Shown piece after piece: positions 1 through 8,315 of a stretch of DNA of 47,486 nucleotides. A program made the position numbers and the translations under genes. Source of the stretch: a virus; the IMG/VR virus record IMGVR_UViG_3300042904_000264, positions 1-47,486 of that record; one strand, written 5' to 3'. The notes under the pieces were generated by a model. The model saw nothing but the letters and a program-made list of their open reading frames with translations. It made no database searches and was not told the DNA's origin. Within the stretch, counting starts at the first letter, position 1, and every line of letters begins with the position of its first letter.

Positions 1-157
1 TAGCATTAACTTTAAAAAACCTCTTTGTTATTTTTCTCAAACGCTTCATAAAATTGAAAACCGTCATAAGCATTATCAGGTAATGCATTATAAACGAGCC
101 CACTCTTATCAAACATGCGCGCGAAAAACTGATGGAAGTCGGCATGGTTTATCTGAT
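1..157. repeat. Terminal direct repeat, copy 1 (match at 47331-47486)
   Basis: Bases 1-157 match bases 47331-47486 except for one extra T in the run at 31-35. This is what an assembler yields from a circular or circularly permuted molecule, and it implies a unit of about 47.33 kb. The repeat lies inside a coding region, which argues against a biological fixed terminal repeat. Confidence 0.9.
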
Positions 158-263
158 CAACAGGTGTACCGTTTCCTGATCCATCATCATCACGAATGTT
201 TCCATACGGGTATTCTCCGTCTGGACCATCAGTGTTTGTCTTTGTCTTTAATTCTATAGCCAT
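1..263 (-). CDS. Tail fibre-like protein, N-terminal part (continues at the other end of the window)
   Basis: Starts at the ATG at 263 and reads MAIELKTKTNTDGP..., then joins in sequence to the protein at 46687-47486, because bases 1-157 repeat the window's last 156. In this copy a run of five T (31-35) replaces the four T of the other copy (47361-47364). The frame shifts after the residues AFEK and stops at base 12. With the four-T version the whole protein is about 301 residues. It directly follows the gp48-like baseplate gene, the usual place for a fibre or fibre-attachment protein. The frameshift is most simply an assembly or homopolymer error at the contig end. Role inferred from position and the Gly/Ser/Thr-rich beta-type composition of the C-terminal part. 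Confidence 0.65.
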
Positions 264-265
264 AA

Positions 266-979
266 TTATGTGTAATTGATAAGTAAAAAACCTACATCCT
301 GAACTTGTTTTATTCTTAAAATCAGTTGCCTAAACTCATCCTTCCTAGTGGTTGGAACGTTAGCATAAGACCCGATCGGATTTCCTCCAATAAAGAATGT
401 GCACTTAAGGGTACCTCCAAGATCGAAGTGATAATCTCTTTCCTCTTCGATGTGGTTTACTATTTTGTTTGCGTAGTAACCACCGTATTTGAACAGGCCG
501 TAATTCTTCTGACCATATTGAACTTTAGATTTAAGGTTGCTCAATCCAGTTACCTGCTCAGGTGTTTTCGTGAAATATCCGGTAGGGTAAAGTGGAAACC
601 TATTCTCATACACATATACATTGAATCCGGCTGATTGCAGCTGCTCTTCAAGATGTAAATAGTGGCCTTTCTCCGGAGTGTTACCAGGATAATTTAACTT
701 CCTTTGGATGGCCAGCTTTCGAACGGATAAAGTATTCGCAGAACCATCCACCATACCGAGCCTGCGTTCCCAATCTGTAGCATCGTCAGCTGTAAAGTTT
801 GCATTGTCCGGAAGTATGCTGTTGTGAATTGCAAGTGCATCCTGATAAGCTTGTGCCTCACTCACAGCTAAACCACGATGGAAGGCTTCGAGATATCCAT
901 TCAATGGCATCTTAAACGCTCTACCTGTTGGGTAAAGTTGTTTTGTGAGGGCTAATATTTTATCAGAAATACTAGACAT
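266..979 (-). CDS. Mu gp48-like (YmfQ/DUF2313) tail protein
   Basis: A 237-residue protein beginning MSSISDKILALTKQLYPTG. The N-terminal pattern (LYPTGRAF, then a helical segment and DWERRLG around residues 68-74) is typical of the Mu gp48/YmfQ family, which joins the baseplate wedge to the fibres. It overlaps the stop of the upstream baseplate J gene by a few bases and is followed by the fibre gene at 263, the same order as gp47-gp48-gp49 in Mu. Length agrees with the family. Function is from family and position. Confidence 0.75.
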   Translation of the reverse strand: MSSISDKILALTKQLYPTGRAFKMPLNGYLEAFHRGLAVSEAQAYQDALAIHNSILPDNANFTADDATDWERRLGMVDGSANTLSVRKLAIQRKLNYPGNTPEKGHYLHLEEQLQSAGFNVYVYENRFPLYPTGYFTKTPEQVTGLSNLKSKVQYGQKNYGLFKYGGYYANKIVNHIEEERDYHFDLGGTLKCTFFIGGNPIGSYANVPTTRKDEFRQLILRIKQVQDVGFLLINYT

Positions 980-2156
980 AAGTAACCGTATTTAAATTTG
1001 GAATGTAACCATCTGTAAATGTGAAGGTGGATTTACTCACACCATCAACTGTGAAAGATACTGTCGTAAAAACTGCACCTGGAATAGCTGACACTATTAT
1101 TCCGATCAACTTATTTGTATCGAGAATATCATTCTTATCGCTAAGAATATCAGCTCCGGACACAAATGGCCTAATTTCAGATATTGCGGCTGTGAACGCT
1201 GAGAGAAGTAATGTTTTTTGAGCGGCTGTAACACCAGTAAATCCAGTTATTGTAATCCCAATTTCCTTAACTGTAATTGGAAGAAAGTTTACTACAACCT
1301 GTAAAGGCCTGCGACCTCTTTCATTTAATGCGAGAGTCGTATCCGGATTAAACTCCACAACATCTTCAACATCATCCAAAATTGACTGTGATGGTGTGCC
1401 TTTTCCATCAGTAGAATCGGCAATCGTGGCTTCAACATAAAGATCAATCTCACATGGTGAGCCGCTTTTAGCATAGGGATATACCTGCTCAACACCCTGA
1501 GCATCTTGTGACCATAACCTATAGTCCGTTGCAGCACCTCCCTGAGGTTCCATTCTGTAGGAATTAAGTACCTCCTCTCGGTATTCCTCAGTGTCCTCAG
1601 CTGCTAAAGGTTGAACCACTATAGCTGAAACATATACACTCGCAGGACCGCTATTAACTAAAGCTATAGGTGCCGTTGGACTTAATGTGTTAAGCACATC
1701 AAGTTTTGAATCAGTACCTGGTGTTAAGGCGCGGACTGTTATAGTATCGGTTGATCCTGCAAGAGTGTGAGAACTGTCAAGAATAAATAAATAGCCGGGG
1801 CTCGCAGAAGTATCATCACTTTTAAATAAGGTCTGACCAGGTATAGTTGCACCCAGTGTTCCAGTTACAGTTAATGTATATTGACCGGCAACTGCAGCAA
1901 ACGGGTTTCTTCCAATCTTAACGCGACCAAACCTTTCCAATGTTCCACCCATGCTCTCTGGTTCTGCAGTATCCACAAAAATGTTTTTCTGTAAGTTGGC
2001 AATGGCTAAATAATAGAGCTTTAATTTCGCAGCCTGAACACTGGCCGTAGCCCTAAGAAATACTTTACCGATAAGAGAAATGGATACTCCCATTTCCGCT
2101 TCCAGATCAGCTTTTATTGAGGTGTATAAATCGTTAAGTGTTGGAATGGTTATCAT
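972..2156 (-). CDS. Baseplate J-like protein (Mu gp47-like)
   Basis: A 394-residue protein forming the baseplate wedge ring. The N-terminus is helical (PTLNDLYTSIKADLEAEMG). The middle holds the signature block AAEDTEEYREEVLNSY (about residues 182-197) followed by GGAATDYRLWSQ, characteristic of the gpJ/gp47 family, in which this part contacts the gp46/gp25-like subunit. The C-terminal half is beta-rich. It overlaps the preceding gp46-like gene by four bases, indicating translational coupling within the tail operon. Confidence 0.9.
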   Translation of the reverse strand: MITIPTLNDLYTSIKADLEAEMGVSISLIGKVFLRATASVQAAKLKLYYLAIANLQKNIFVDTAEPESMGGTLERFGRVKIGRNPFAAVAGQYTLTVTGTLGATIPGQTLFKSDDTSASPGYLFILDSSHTLAGSTDTITVRALTPGTDSKLDVLNTLSPTAPIALVNSGPASVYVSAIVVQPLAAEDTEEYREEVLNSYRMEPQGGAATDYRLWSQDAQGVEQVYPYAKSGSPCEIDLYVEATIADSTDGKGTPSQSILDDVEDVVEFNPDTTLALNERGRRPLQVVVNFLPITVKEIGITITGFTGVTAAQKTLLLSAFTAAISEIRPFVSGADILSDKNDILDTNKLIGIIVSAIPGAVFTTVSFTVDGVSKSTFTFTDGYIPNLNTVTYV

Positions 2157-2641
2157 AGGTAAAAATCATTATTGAAGTCTGCGATAAAGAAGTCACCGTC
2201 TGCTTTCTTTTTAAAATTGATGATGATTATTTTCTCACCCTTCGCCTCAAAGACGACGCGGATGCTTACATTAATTCGATCAGTTGCCACAATGGAAACC
2301 TTAACCTCAACAGTTGCTCCAAAATCTTCAAGAAATTCAAGATCTTTTTTTATTGCATTCTCAATTGTTACACGACCGGCACTGGTAAGTGGAGTGTTGT
2401 TTAACGTTCGCTCGGTTTCCGAATTGAATTGAGCAGATGGTGTATCACGAAATAATAAGCGATTTCCCCACCAATCAAAAGACTGAACGGGAACCTCTGC
2501 TTCCGTGGATTGTTCCACGTTACCACCGAACATGGCCAAATAGATCATGTTCTCTAAACCAAATACCAAAGCAAGATCACTGCCCTTTATTTGAACATCC
2601 CCACCATTTAAGGTTTCTATGACAGCTACATCGAAACTCAT
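2153..2641 (-). CDS. Mu gp46-like baseplate wedge protein
   Basis: A 162-residue protein between the tape measure and baseplate J genes. It contains the FDWWGNRLLF motif (about residues 55-64), which matches the conserved WWG element of Mu gp46-type proteins. The C-terminal half (TPLTSAGRVTIENAIKKDLEFL) looks like the gp25/gp46 fold, which pairs with gp47. It overlaps its neighbours on both sides by about four bases. Call based on motif plus context. Confidence 0.7.
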   Translation of the reverse strand: MSFDVAVIETLNGGDVQIKGSDLALVFGLENMIYLAMFGGNVEQSTEAEVPVQSFDWWGNRLLFRDTPSAQFNSETERTLNNTPLTSAGRVTIENAIKKDLEFLEDFGATVEVKVSIVATDRINVSIRVVFEAKGEKIIIINFKKKADGDFFIADFNNDFYL

Positions 2642-4578
2642 CTGTGCATTGTTGATCCTCCTGTGGAAGGAATAACACTCACCTGTTTTTTATCTCCTTT
2701 AACTTCGGTAACGGATCCTGGAGGAGTGTTAACGGTGATCTCAGCTTTCGCTTTATTATCCATCCACTTCGGATTAAATAATTCTTTGTTTCCTGTTTGG
2801 GTGTACTCCAACTGATTTGCCATGTCAGCAGTTTTTGCACTATTACTTAATGCAGCAAGTCGAGCCTGTATGTCACTGTTTTTAGAGGCCAGTTCCATAA
2901 TCTTATCTTTATCAGCTCCAAAAACTCCCTTCGCTTTCTCCTGTTCAATGAGTAAATTGTTATCAGCTAGTCGCTTTTCAAATAGTTTTTTCTCTGCCAT
3001 GGCCGCGCGCGCGACAGCCTGTTCACGGCTTAATCCTTGCTCTTGATATTTTTTGGATAACTCGTTTACTCTTGTGATCTCATTGTTGAATGAATTTTGC
3101 TTTTCTTTCTGCACTCTTTTTTCTACCTCATCCAATCCTTTAACTAAAGCATATACGCTGGCTACTAAAGTTCCAACAGCAAGAGCGGTAGCAACAAAAG
3201 GATTCATAGACATGGCAAAATTGAGTGCTCTCTGAGCAATAGTACTTGCTGTGGTTGCTGCTGTGTATGAACGCATCGCTGCAGAGTTTCCTTGTATTGC
3301 AAATAGTAAAGTCCCAGATCTGCTAGCTGCTAAACCAGCTGCTATATTCCAAGCAGTAAGTGCAACTTTGCTACCTATAATTAATGCCTTCCATGCTGTA
3401 AAAACTACAATAACATCAAGACCTACTGACACTATTGTATCAAGATTATCAGTAACAAACGCAAGAGCTTTCTTTACTTTTACCATACCTGCAGCTGCTT
3501 TATCGCTTCCGGTTAACATGTTAATCCACGCAGCCTTTAACTCATTGAGTTTTTCTTCCAACGTATCAGATCTGGTTGCAGCGGCTTTCTGCGCTTCGCT
3601 TGTACCTGTAACGCTATCAGTAAATTTTTTGAAGGTCTCAATGTTGCTTAAGAGAATCTTACCAGTAGCGATGTTTTCGGCTCCGAACATTTTTAAGATC
3701 GCAGCATCTTTTTCTTTCGCGGTTTTTAGCTTGTCAATTTTTGCCCGGGCTTCCTCCAAAGCATCATTGATCTGGAACTGCCCAGACTTATATCCGACAC
3801 CAGCCTGTTGAAGCTTAAGAACAGATCCTCTTAGTTTTGTTCCGGCCTCTGCCCCGAAGACTGAAAACTTACCCAGTGTTTGAACTAAACCTACCGATTG
3901 TTCAAGAGTAATGTTAGCGCCTTTAGCAACTGAACCGAAATTCACGAAAGCTTCAGATGTCTGAACAATAGATGAGGCACCGACATTGGCACCAGCTGCG
4001 AGTACATTAATGGTACGATCAGCCTGATCAGCCGCGAAATTGAATTGGTTCATTATACCAATTAGGCTTTCAGCTGATGGTCCCAATTCATCACCGGATG
4101 CTTTGGATAAAGTGATCACTGCTTTCGTTACGGACCCAATTGCCTGTGGAGTTTTAGCAAAGTCAGCATTCAATCCTGCAATTTTCTCAAAGGCCTCAGC
4201 GGTATCGATTGAAGATTTCTTTGTATCCTTAGCCACCTGGTTGATCATTTGCTGGAAAGGAGCGAACTCCTTATCCGTTCCTCCAACAATGGTCCTGAAG
4301 GAGGCTACTGCTTTCTCATATTCCATTATGGATTTGGCTGAGAAGGTAGCACCTCCAATAACAGCAGTTGCCACAGCTGCAGCACTTGCCATTCCCAATA
4401 ATTGCTTCTGAGTTTCGGATACTGCTGGTGTGAGTTTTTTAAACCAGCGCTCCTGCCTTGCAATACCTGAAGATGATACACCAATAAAGTTGTTCATGCT
4501 CGCGGTCATTTTTCTGACCGGAGCAGTTAACTTATCTACTGCTGTGAAGATACTTGGTATGACAAATTGTGCAGCCAC
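2638..4578 (-). CDS. Tail tape measure protein
   Basis: A 646-residue protein, the longest gene between chaperone and baseplate as expected for a tape measure. The N-terminal half resembles TP901/Mu-type tape measures (TAVDKLTAPVRKM; AFEKIAGLNADF; LSKASGDELGPSAESLIGIMNQF). Two hydrophobic stretches lie in the middle, near residues 385-420 and 450-475, followed by a charged coiled coil. It is translated from a GTG at 4578 two bases after the stop of the frameshifted chaperone product. Its length implies a fairly short tail. Confidence 0.9.
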   Translation of the reverse strand: MAAQFVIPSIFTAVDKLTAPVRKMTASMNNFIGVSSSGIARQERWFKKLTPAVSETQKQLLGMASAAAVATAVIGGATFSAKSIMEYEKAVASFRTIVGGTDKEFAPFQQMINQVAKDTKKSSIDTAEAFEKIAGLNADFAKTPQAIGSVTKAVITLSKASGDELGPSAESLIGIMNQFNFAADQADRTINVLAAGANVGASSIVQTSEAFVNFGSVAKGANITLEQSVGLVQTLGKFSVFGAEAGTKLRGSVLKLQQAGVGYKSGQFQINDALEEARAKIDKLKTAKEKDAAILKMFGAENIATGKILLSNIETFKKFTDSVTGTSEAQKAAATRSDTLEEKLNELKAAWINMLTGSDKAAAGMVKVKKALAFVTDNLDTIVSVGLDVIVVFTAWKALIIGSKVALTAWNIAAGLAASRSGTLLFAIQGNSAAMRSYTAATTASTIAQRALNFAMSMNPFVATALAVGTLVASVYALVKGLDEVEKRVQKEKQNSFNNEITRVNELSKKYQEQGLSREQAVARAAMAEKKLFEKRLADNNLLIEQEKAKGVFGADKDKIMELASKNSDIQARLAALSNSAKTADMANQLEYTQTGNKELFNPKWMDNKAKAEITVNTPPGSVTEVKGDKKQVSVIPSTGGSTMHR

Positions 4579-4579
4579 T

Positions 4580-5139
4580 TTATTTTTTAGGTGGGGTGTT
4601 TATCTCTCTCACATCATCGTACCAATACTCCAACCCCTTGTAGTCTTGATCATCAATAAAAAAGCCGCCTATAACTTCTGGCGGCCAATGAAATTCCCTG
4701 ACAACACTCTTAATCATGTTGTCGATACTGGTTTGATTTACATAAAAAAAATTGCCACCTTCTTTACCATGTTATAATCCTCAGTATCGAGGGCTTTAAT
4801 TACATTTTTAGGCTGGCCGGTCAAAACAGATCCATAAGCAGTGATCATTCCGTAGATATCATCTGACTTAACGCCAGACATCGCTGCCTGAATTTGAGCT
4901 GCACTGATTCGAGGTGAAAATAAAAGTTCAGTTGTGCTCACATCACCCTTTATTGGAAATAAAAGTTTGTACTTTATTACTTTTGAATCAGCCTCTATAA
5001 CAAAGGCACCTTCCTCAACAGCATCAGTTAATTCATTGATGGCTTCCTTCTTTTCATCCCTGCGTTTTTCCTTAACGTTTTTGAAATCCAACCAAGCTGC
5101 AATTTCCTTTTCCGCGATATCTCTAGATACTGCTCCCAT
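4580..5139 (-). CDS. Tail assembly chaperone, predicted -1 frameshift product (about 186 aa)
   Basis: The 133-residue chaperone frame ends GCA ATT TTT TTT ATG TAA. The run of eight T (minus strand, 4751-4744) offers a T TTT TTT slippery site just before the stop. Slipping back one base gives TAT GTA AAT CAA... and a 54-codon open extension, YVNQTSIDNM...FHWPPEVIGGFFID...EYWYDD...PPKK, ending with TAA at 4580-4582, immediately before the tape measure start. A long/short chaperone pair made by -1 slippage upstream of the tape measure is a widespread arrangement in tailed phages. The alternative is a separate 45-residue gene starting at the ATG at 4717. Confidence 0.7.
4738..5139 (-). CDS. Tail assembly chaperone, short form
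   Basis: A 133-residue protein, MGAVSRDIAEKEIAAWLDFKNVKEKRRDEKKEAINELTDAV..., encoded between the tail tube and tape measure genes. Size, position and the frameshift-competent 3' end fit the Mu gp41/lambda gpG role: binding the tape measure and guiding tube polymerisation, without being part of the virion. No catalytic motif is visible. It follows the tube gene with a one-base gap. Confidence 0.75.
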   Translation of the reverse strand: MGAVSRDIAEKEIAAWLDFKNVKEKRRDEKKEAINELTDAVEEGAFVIEADSKVIKYKLLFPIKGDVSTTELLFSPRISAAQIQAAMSGVKSDDIYGMITAYGSVLTGQPKNVIKALDTEDYNMVKKVAIFFM

Positions 5140-5140
5140 A

Positions 5141-5551
5141 TTATCCTACAATTTTTTTAAGATCGTTACTGCCTGCAATTTTCAAATTGAATGTAGCGGT
5201 GTTAGCATTCCCCTGGATATCTCCAACAGGAGAGCCGGTACCTTTCCACACAGTCCCATTAATGTGAGAGATGGTGAATGTGGCCTCAACAGGATCACCT
5301 GCTAAATCACGCATCTGTTTCACCTCATCAGCTGAGTTCATATCCCACGACATGGTGCCTTCAAAGGACCAGCGAACACGATTTAATTGTCTGATGGATT
5401 GACCACCGGTTGTGATCATGTTAGCATCATCGTTGCCTCGGATACCACCCTCATCAAAGGTTGAATCCTCATTTGATTTAGGTTTAAGGACACCACTTCC
5501 TTTTGTTGGATGGTTCCAGGTTATCTCGGTAATATCTCCACCTACTGGCAT
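5141..5551 (-). CDS. Tail tube protein
   Basis: A 136-residue, mostly beta protein: MPVGGDITEITWNHPTKGSGVLKPKSNED..., with RVRWSFEGTMSWDMNS in the middle. It directly follows the sheath gene, as in Mu (L then M) and P2 (FI then FII). Size and composition match contractile-tail tube proteins, whose hexamers stack to form the inner tube. Assigned from order and composition, with moderate sequence recognition. Confidence 0.75.
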   Translation of the reverse strand: MPVGGDITEITWNHPTKGSGVLKPKSNEDSTFDEGGIRGNDDANMITTGGQSIRQLNRVRWSFEGTMSWDMNSADEVKQMRDLAGDPVEATFTISHINGTVWKGTGSPVGDIQGNANTATFNLKIAGSNDLKKIVG

Positions 5552-5565
5552 GTTTTATAATTTTT

Positions 5566-7086
5566 TTAGTTTAATGTTCCGAAATTAAAGCCGGCTTCTG
5601 CGGTCGTACTTGAAATCCTCGCCACTCCGCTGCGCTTGTACCTGAAGAATGTTTCCAACCTGTCAGGGTTTGATGTTCCAATTCCAACTTCAAGAGAATC
5701 CTGCATGAACTCAGGCTGTACAATGATCGCCCTGTTAGCAAGATCATCTGCATACTGAGACAGTATTGCAATCCACTGTTTTGGTTTAATCACATTGGTT
5801 GCTGATACCGTATCATCATTAGACGCAATCACATGATCAACCACGTTTGTTTGTTCAAGTAGGTAGTAGCCATAGCGAACATTCAAATCGATGTTGTATA
5901 GATTACGTACATAGCGATACTGAGGTGGATTCTCTCCAAGCTTATGATAAGTTGTTACGAAATCCTGAACAACATACTGCCCACCTACAAGGTCAACAGT
6001 TGAACATCCTTTTTTCACAAACTCATCGCGGTTATCATAGTCAGCCATAGAACCGATATCTGTCGGTGTTGGCATGTCAGGATATGCACGACCAATGACA
6101 TCAAGATGCGGAGTATTCTGTGCGTTCACAGCTTGTAACACTGTCATGTTAGCGGCTGCTTCCATTGGCAATCCATCAGACTCCGGTGCCGGAGCGATAG
6201 CAATGGTAACATTATTTAAGCGCGCATCAGTAATCGATGTTGGGTCATCAGCTGTTGAGCCGGTAATTGCAACAAAAGGTTTCATCACAATACCTGTGAA
6301 ACGACCGGTTGGATTTGTTGGATCGGGAATACCATTGAAATTTTCAAGAGCACTCATGATTGTAGAGACAGTTCCATAACTGTTCACTACAATAGTAACC
6401 CATTCATTTCCGATCGCATTAAGAGCTGCAGAAATTGAAGGAGTGCCAGATCCAGACTGAATGCTATTAACTGTATACGTTATACCAAGTGCGTTATCAC
6501 CAGTATCTATTTCAACAGAAATGTCATTTGCGGTTAAGCCTTTCCACTTACTGGTAAGAACTGCTTCGTAATCATAATCAACTGCGCTCACAGGTGAACC
6601 AAGGATGTTGTTTACAGCATCTGTAATTTTCGCGGTAATGTCAGCAGTAGTATCACCTTCCAAGATGTTAATAGCATAGAAGTCACCATCCATACCATCG
6701 CGGCCAGCTACTTTCACATAGTGTGTACCATTTCCTGTAGCGGTTCCTGATGGAACAACAGTTAAAACTTTTGCAGTGGCTCCAACAGCTGCTTCCTGGA
6801 CTGAGTAAATCACAGGGATTCCACCAACGCCATCACTCTGTTTTGGGTGCAGGATACGTGCAATTAAATAAGCCGGTGAACCATATCCATAAGCGTCACC
6901 AACTTCTTGGGCGCTTGTATATTGGGTTGGATCTGTATCTAAAGTGGCTTGATTTGCCGTGTTCGCTTCACATAAAACAAGGATACGCTGTGGAAGGTTA
7001 GGGGTTACTGTTTGGAAATTGCCCTTTGTGAGTTTATAACCTACAACACGGGAAATTCTTTCTAAACCTACTGCATCTGATGACAT
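5566..7086 (-). CDS. Contractile tail sheath protein (Mu gpL-like)
   Basis: A 506-residue protein with the organisation of Mu gpL sheaths: an N-terminal segment (GLERISRVVGYKLTKGNF), a variable beta-rich central insertion, and a C-terminal part with MADYDNRDEFVKKGCSTVDL, YVVQDFVTTYH and a final RYKRSGVARISSTTAEAGFNF. It shows that the tail is contractile. It is the first gene of the late tail segment; a 220-bp gap separates it from the divergent glycosyltransferase island, and that gap holds the 26-bp palindrome at 7128-7153. Confidence 0.92.
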   Translation of the reverse strand: MSSDAVGLERISRVVGYKLTKGNFQTVTPNLPQRILVLCEANTANQATLDTDPTQYTSAQEVGDAYGYGSPAYLIARILHPKQSDGVGGIPVIYSVQEAAVGATAKVLTVVPSGTATGNGTHYVKVAGRDGMDGDFYAINILEGDTTADITAKITDAVNNILGSPVSAVDYDYEAVLTSKWKGLTANDISVEIDTGDNALGITYTVNSIQSGSGTPSISAALNAIGNEWVTIVVNSYGTVSTIMSALENFNGIPDPTNPTGRFTGIVMKPFVAITGSTADDPTSITDARLNNVTIAIAPAPESDGLPMEAAANMTVLQAVNAQNTPHLDVIGRAYPDMPTPTDIGSMADYDNRDEFVKKGCSTVDLVGGQYVVQDFVTTYHKLGENPPQYRYVRNLYNIDLNVRYGYYLLEQTNVVDHVIASNDDTVSATNVIKPKQWIAILSQYADDLANRAIIVQPEFMQDSLEVGIGTSNPDRLETFFRYKRSGVARISSTTAEAGFNFGTLN

Positions 7087-7127
7087 GAAATATTTTTTTG
7101 TAAAAATAGATTTGAGTTATTCCGACA

Positions 7128-7153
7128 TAAAAAAAGTTCCGTTGATAACGGAA
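7128..7153 (-). promoter_or_regulatory. 26-bp palindrome plus A-tract, copy 1 (identical copy at 40965-40990)
   Basis: The 17-base element TTCCGTTGATAACGGAA (7137-7153) is a perfect 7-base inverted repeat with a three-base centre, preceded by seven A and a G. Read on the minus strand it is a hairpin followed by a run of seven T, the layout of an intrinsic terminator or attenuator, placed just before the sheath gene. The identical 26 bases recur before the head protease gene, beside a ribbon-helix-helix gene, so an operator role is equally possible. Confidence 0.6.
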
Positions 7154-7181
7154 TAAAATTTAAGAAGCTTAACACAGTACA

Positions 7182-7189
7182 TATGTTTG
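7182..7189 (+). promoter_or_regulatory. Possible -7 promoter box for the glycosyltransferase island
   Basis: TATGTTTG matches the Bacteroidota -7 consensus TAnnTTTG, upstream of the first island gene and on its strand. No TTG is seen at the expected spacing of about 19-20 bases upstream, so the call is weak. The gap 7154-7306 shows no other clear signal. Confidence 0.3.
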
Positions 7190-7306
7190 TTTCGCTATAT
7201 CACTTAACATGGTATTTAAGAAATCCCACAGCCTTACATTGTCCTCACGAATCAGTCATGAGTTCGGGTGGTATAGCCTTTGTTTGGTTGTGGGTACTTT
7301 TTTTAT

Positions 7307-7987
7307 ATGCGGGTAGGTGTCATTATTCCTTCGCGTGGTGACCGGCCACAACTTTTGGACAATTGCCTACGCATGTTGAAAAATCAAACCGTCCAACCAG
7401 AAATTATAGAACTTGTAAATCATCTTCCGGAAAGTAAAGAATGTGATATCACCAAAAGATACCGCGAAGGATATGATCGGTTGAGAAATAAAGCTATTGA
7501 TGTGATCGCGTTGATGGAGGACGATGATTATTACTCACCTCAGTATTTGGAATCAATGCTGGGTGTGTGGGAAAAAAAGAAACGTCCTGATCTTTTAGGT
7601 ACTGATTACACTATATACTACCACATAAAGTTGTTCTCTTATTTTATAATGCACCACATGGAGCGGGCCAGTGCCATGAACACCCTTATTAAACCCGACC
7701 TGAATTTCGAATGGTGTCCTGATAACGAACCTTACACAGATTTGCATTTATGGGATCTGGTGTCAAAAGGCAAATTGAATGGAGTGGTTTTTCACCCGAC
7801 TAAACACTATTCAATTGGAATAAAGCATGGTGTTGGTATGTGCGGAGGAAGATCACATACCGACCGATTGCACCGGTATCAAGGAAATCACAGTACTCAG
7901 GATTACAGTAAGGACTTTCTCAGAGAACATATGGATGCTGAGAGTTTTAATTTCTATTCAAATTATTTTAAAAATGAAGCCAAATAA
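7307..7987 (+). CDS. GT-A (family 2-like) glycosyltransferase, first gene of the island
   Basis: The protein MRVGVIIPSRGDRPQLLDNCL... has the typical N-terminal strand of family 2 glycosyltransferases and the acidic metal/nucleotide-sugar motif MEDDDYYSP at about residues 72-80. About 226 residues from the ATG at 7307; an upstream TTG at 7280 would add nine residues but is less likely. No membrane segment is seen, so a cytoplasmic enzyme is expected. It runs against the surrounding late genes. Its 3' end overlaps the next gene by 14 bases. Sugar donor and acceptor cannot be read from sequence. Confidence 0.8.
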   Translation: MRVGVIIPSRGDRPQLLDNCLRMLKNQTVQPEIIELVNHLPESKECDITKRYREGYDRLRNKAIDVIALMEDDDYYSPQYLESMLGVWEKKKRPDLLGTDYTIYYHIKLFSYFIMHHMERASAMNTLIKPDLNFEWCPDNEPYTDLHLWDLVSKGKLNGVVFHPTKHYSIGIKHGVGMCGGRSHTDRLHRYQGNHSTQDYSKDFLREHMDAESFNFYSNYFKNEAK

Positions 7988-8315
7988 AATAACTCCACAG
8001 GTTTATAAAACCTTAGTTGAAACTGCAGCGAAGTTGCCACCATTCCAACGAAAAGATAAAAATGGAAACCTCCTTTGGAGAGCTGCATCCAGATTCGTTA
8101 AAGGATCTGAGCTTACGCAAAAAGTTACAGCGGACGGTAAAGCAATTAAACCTGATGAAATGTATGTTCAACAAGGAAGACAGCCATTGTTAGTTAACCA
8201 CCAGGTTAATTTAATTGAGGTCTATATGAAGGATGGTCAGCCAGGAGTGGATGAATATGTGGACTTCTTTGCGAACATACATGAAGAAAGCAAAACTAAA
8301 AAAGAGAAAACATGA
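7974..8315 (+). CDS. Hypothetical protein of the glycosyltransferase island (113 aa)
   Basis: I start this gene at the ATG at 7974 (MKPNKITPQVYKTLVETAAKL...), which overlaps the preceding gene by 14 bases; the longer upstream frame is only the shadow of that gene. The protein is basic and soluble with no motif I recognise: DGKAIKPDEMYVQQGRQPLLVNH in the middle and a Lys-rich tail. It overlaps the next glycosyltransferase by four bases, so it is clearly part of the operon. A role as a partner of the transferases is only inference. Confidence 0.65.
   Translation: MKPNKITPQVYKTLVETAAKLPPFQRKDKNGNLLWRAASRFVKGSELTQKVTADGKAIKPDEMYVQQGRQPLLVNHQVNLIEVYMKDGQPGVDEYVDFFANIHEESKTKKEKT

Noticed and set aside
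1-157. True biological direct terminal repeats
   Set aside because: The repeat is short, lies within a gene and has an indel at one end, so overlap of a circular assembly is simpler.
3251-3811. 186-codon plus-strand frame opposite the tape measure gene
   Set aside because: Shadow of a low-complexity helical gene; no start signal, no family likeness, wrong strand for the operon.
4430-4777. Plus-strand 115-codon frame over the chaperone/tape measure junction
   Set aside because: Antisense to the frameshift extension, which explains the sequence better.
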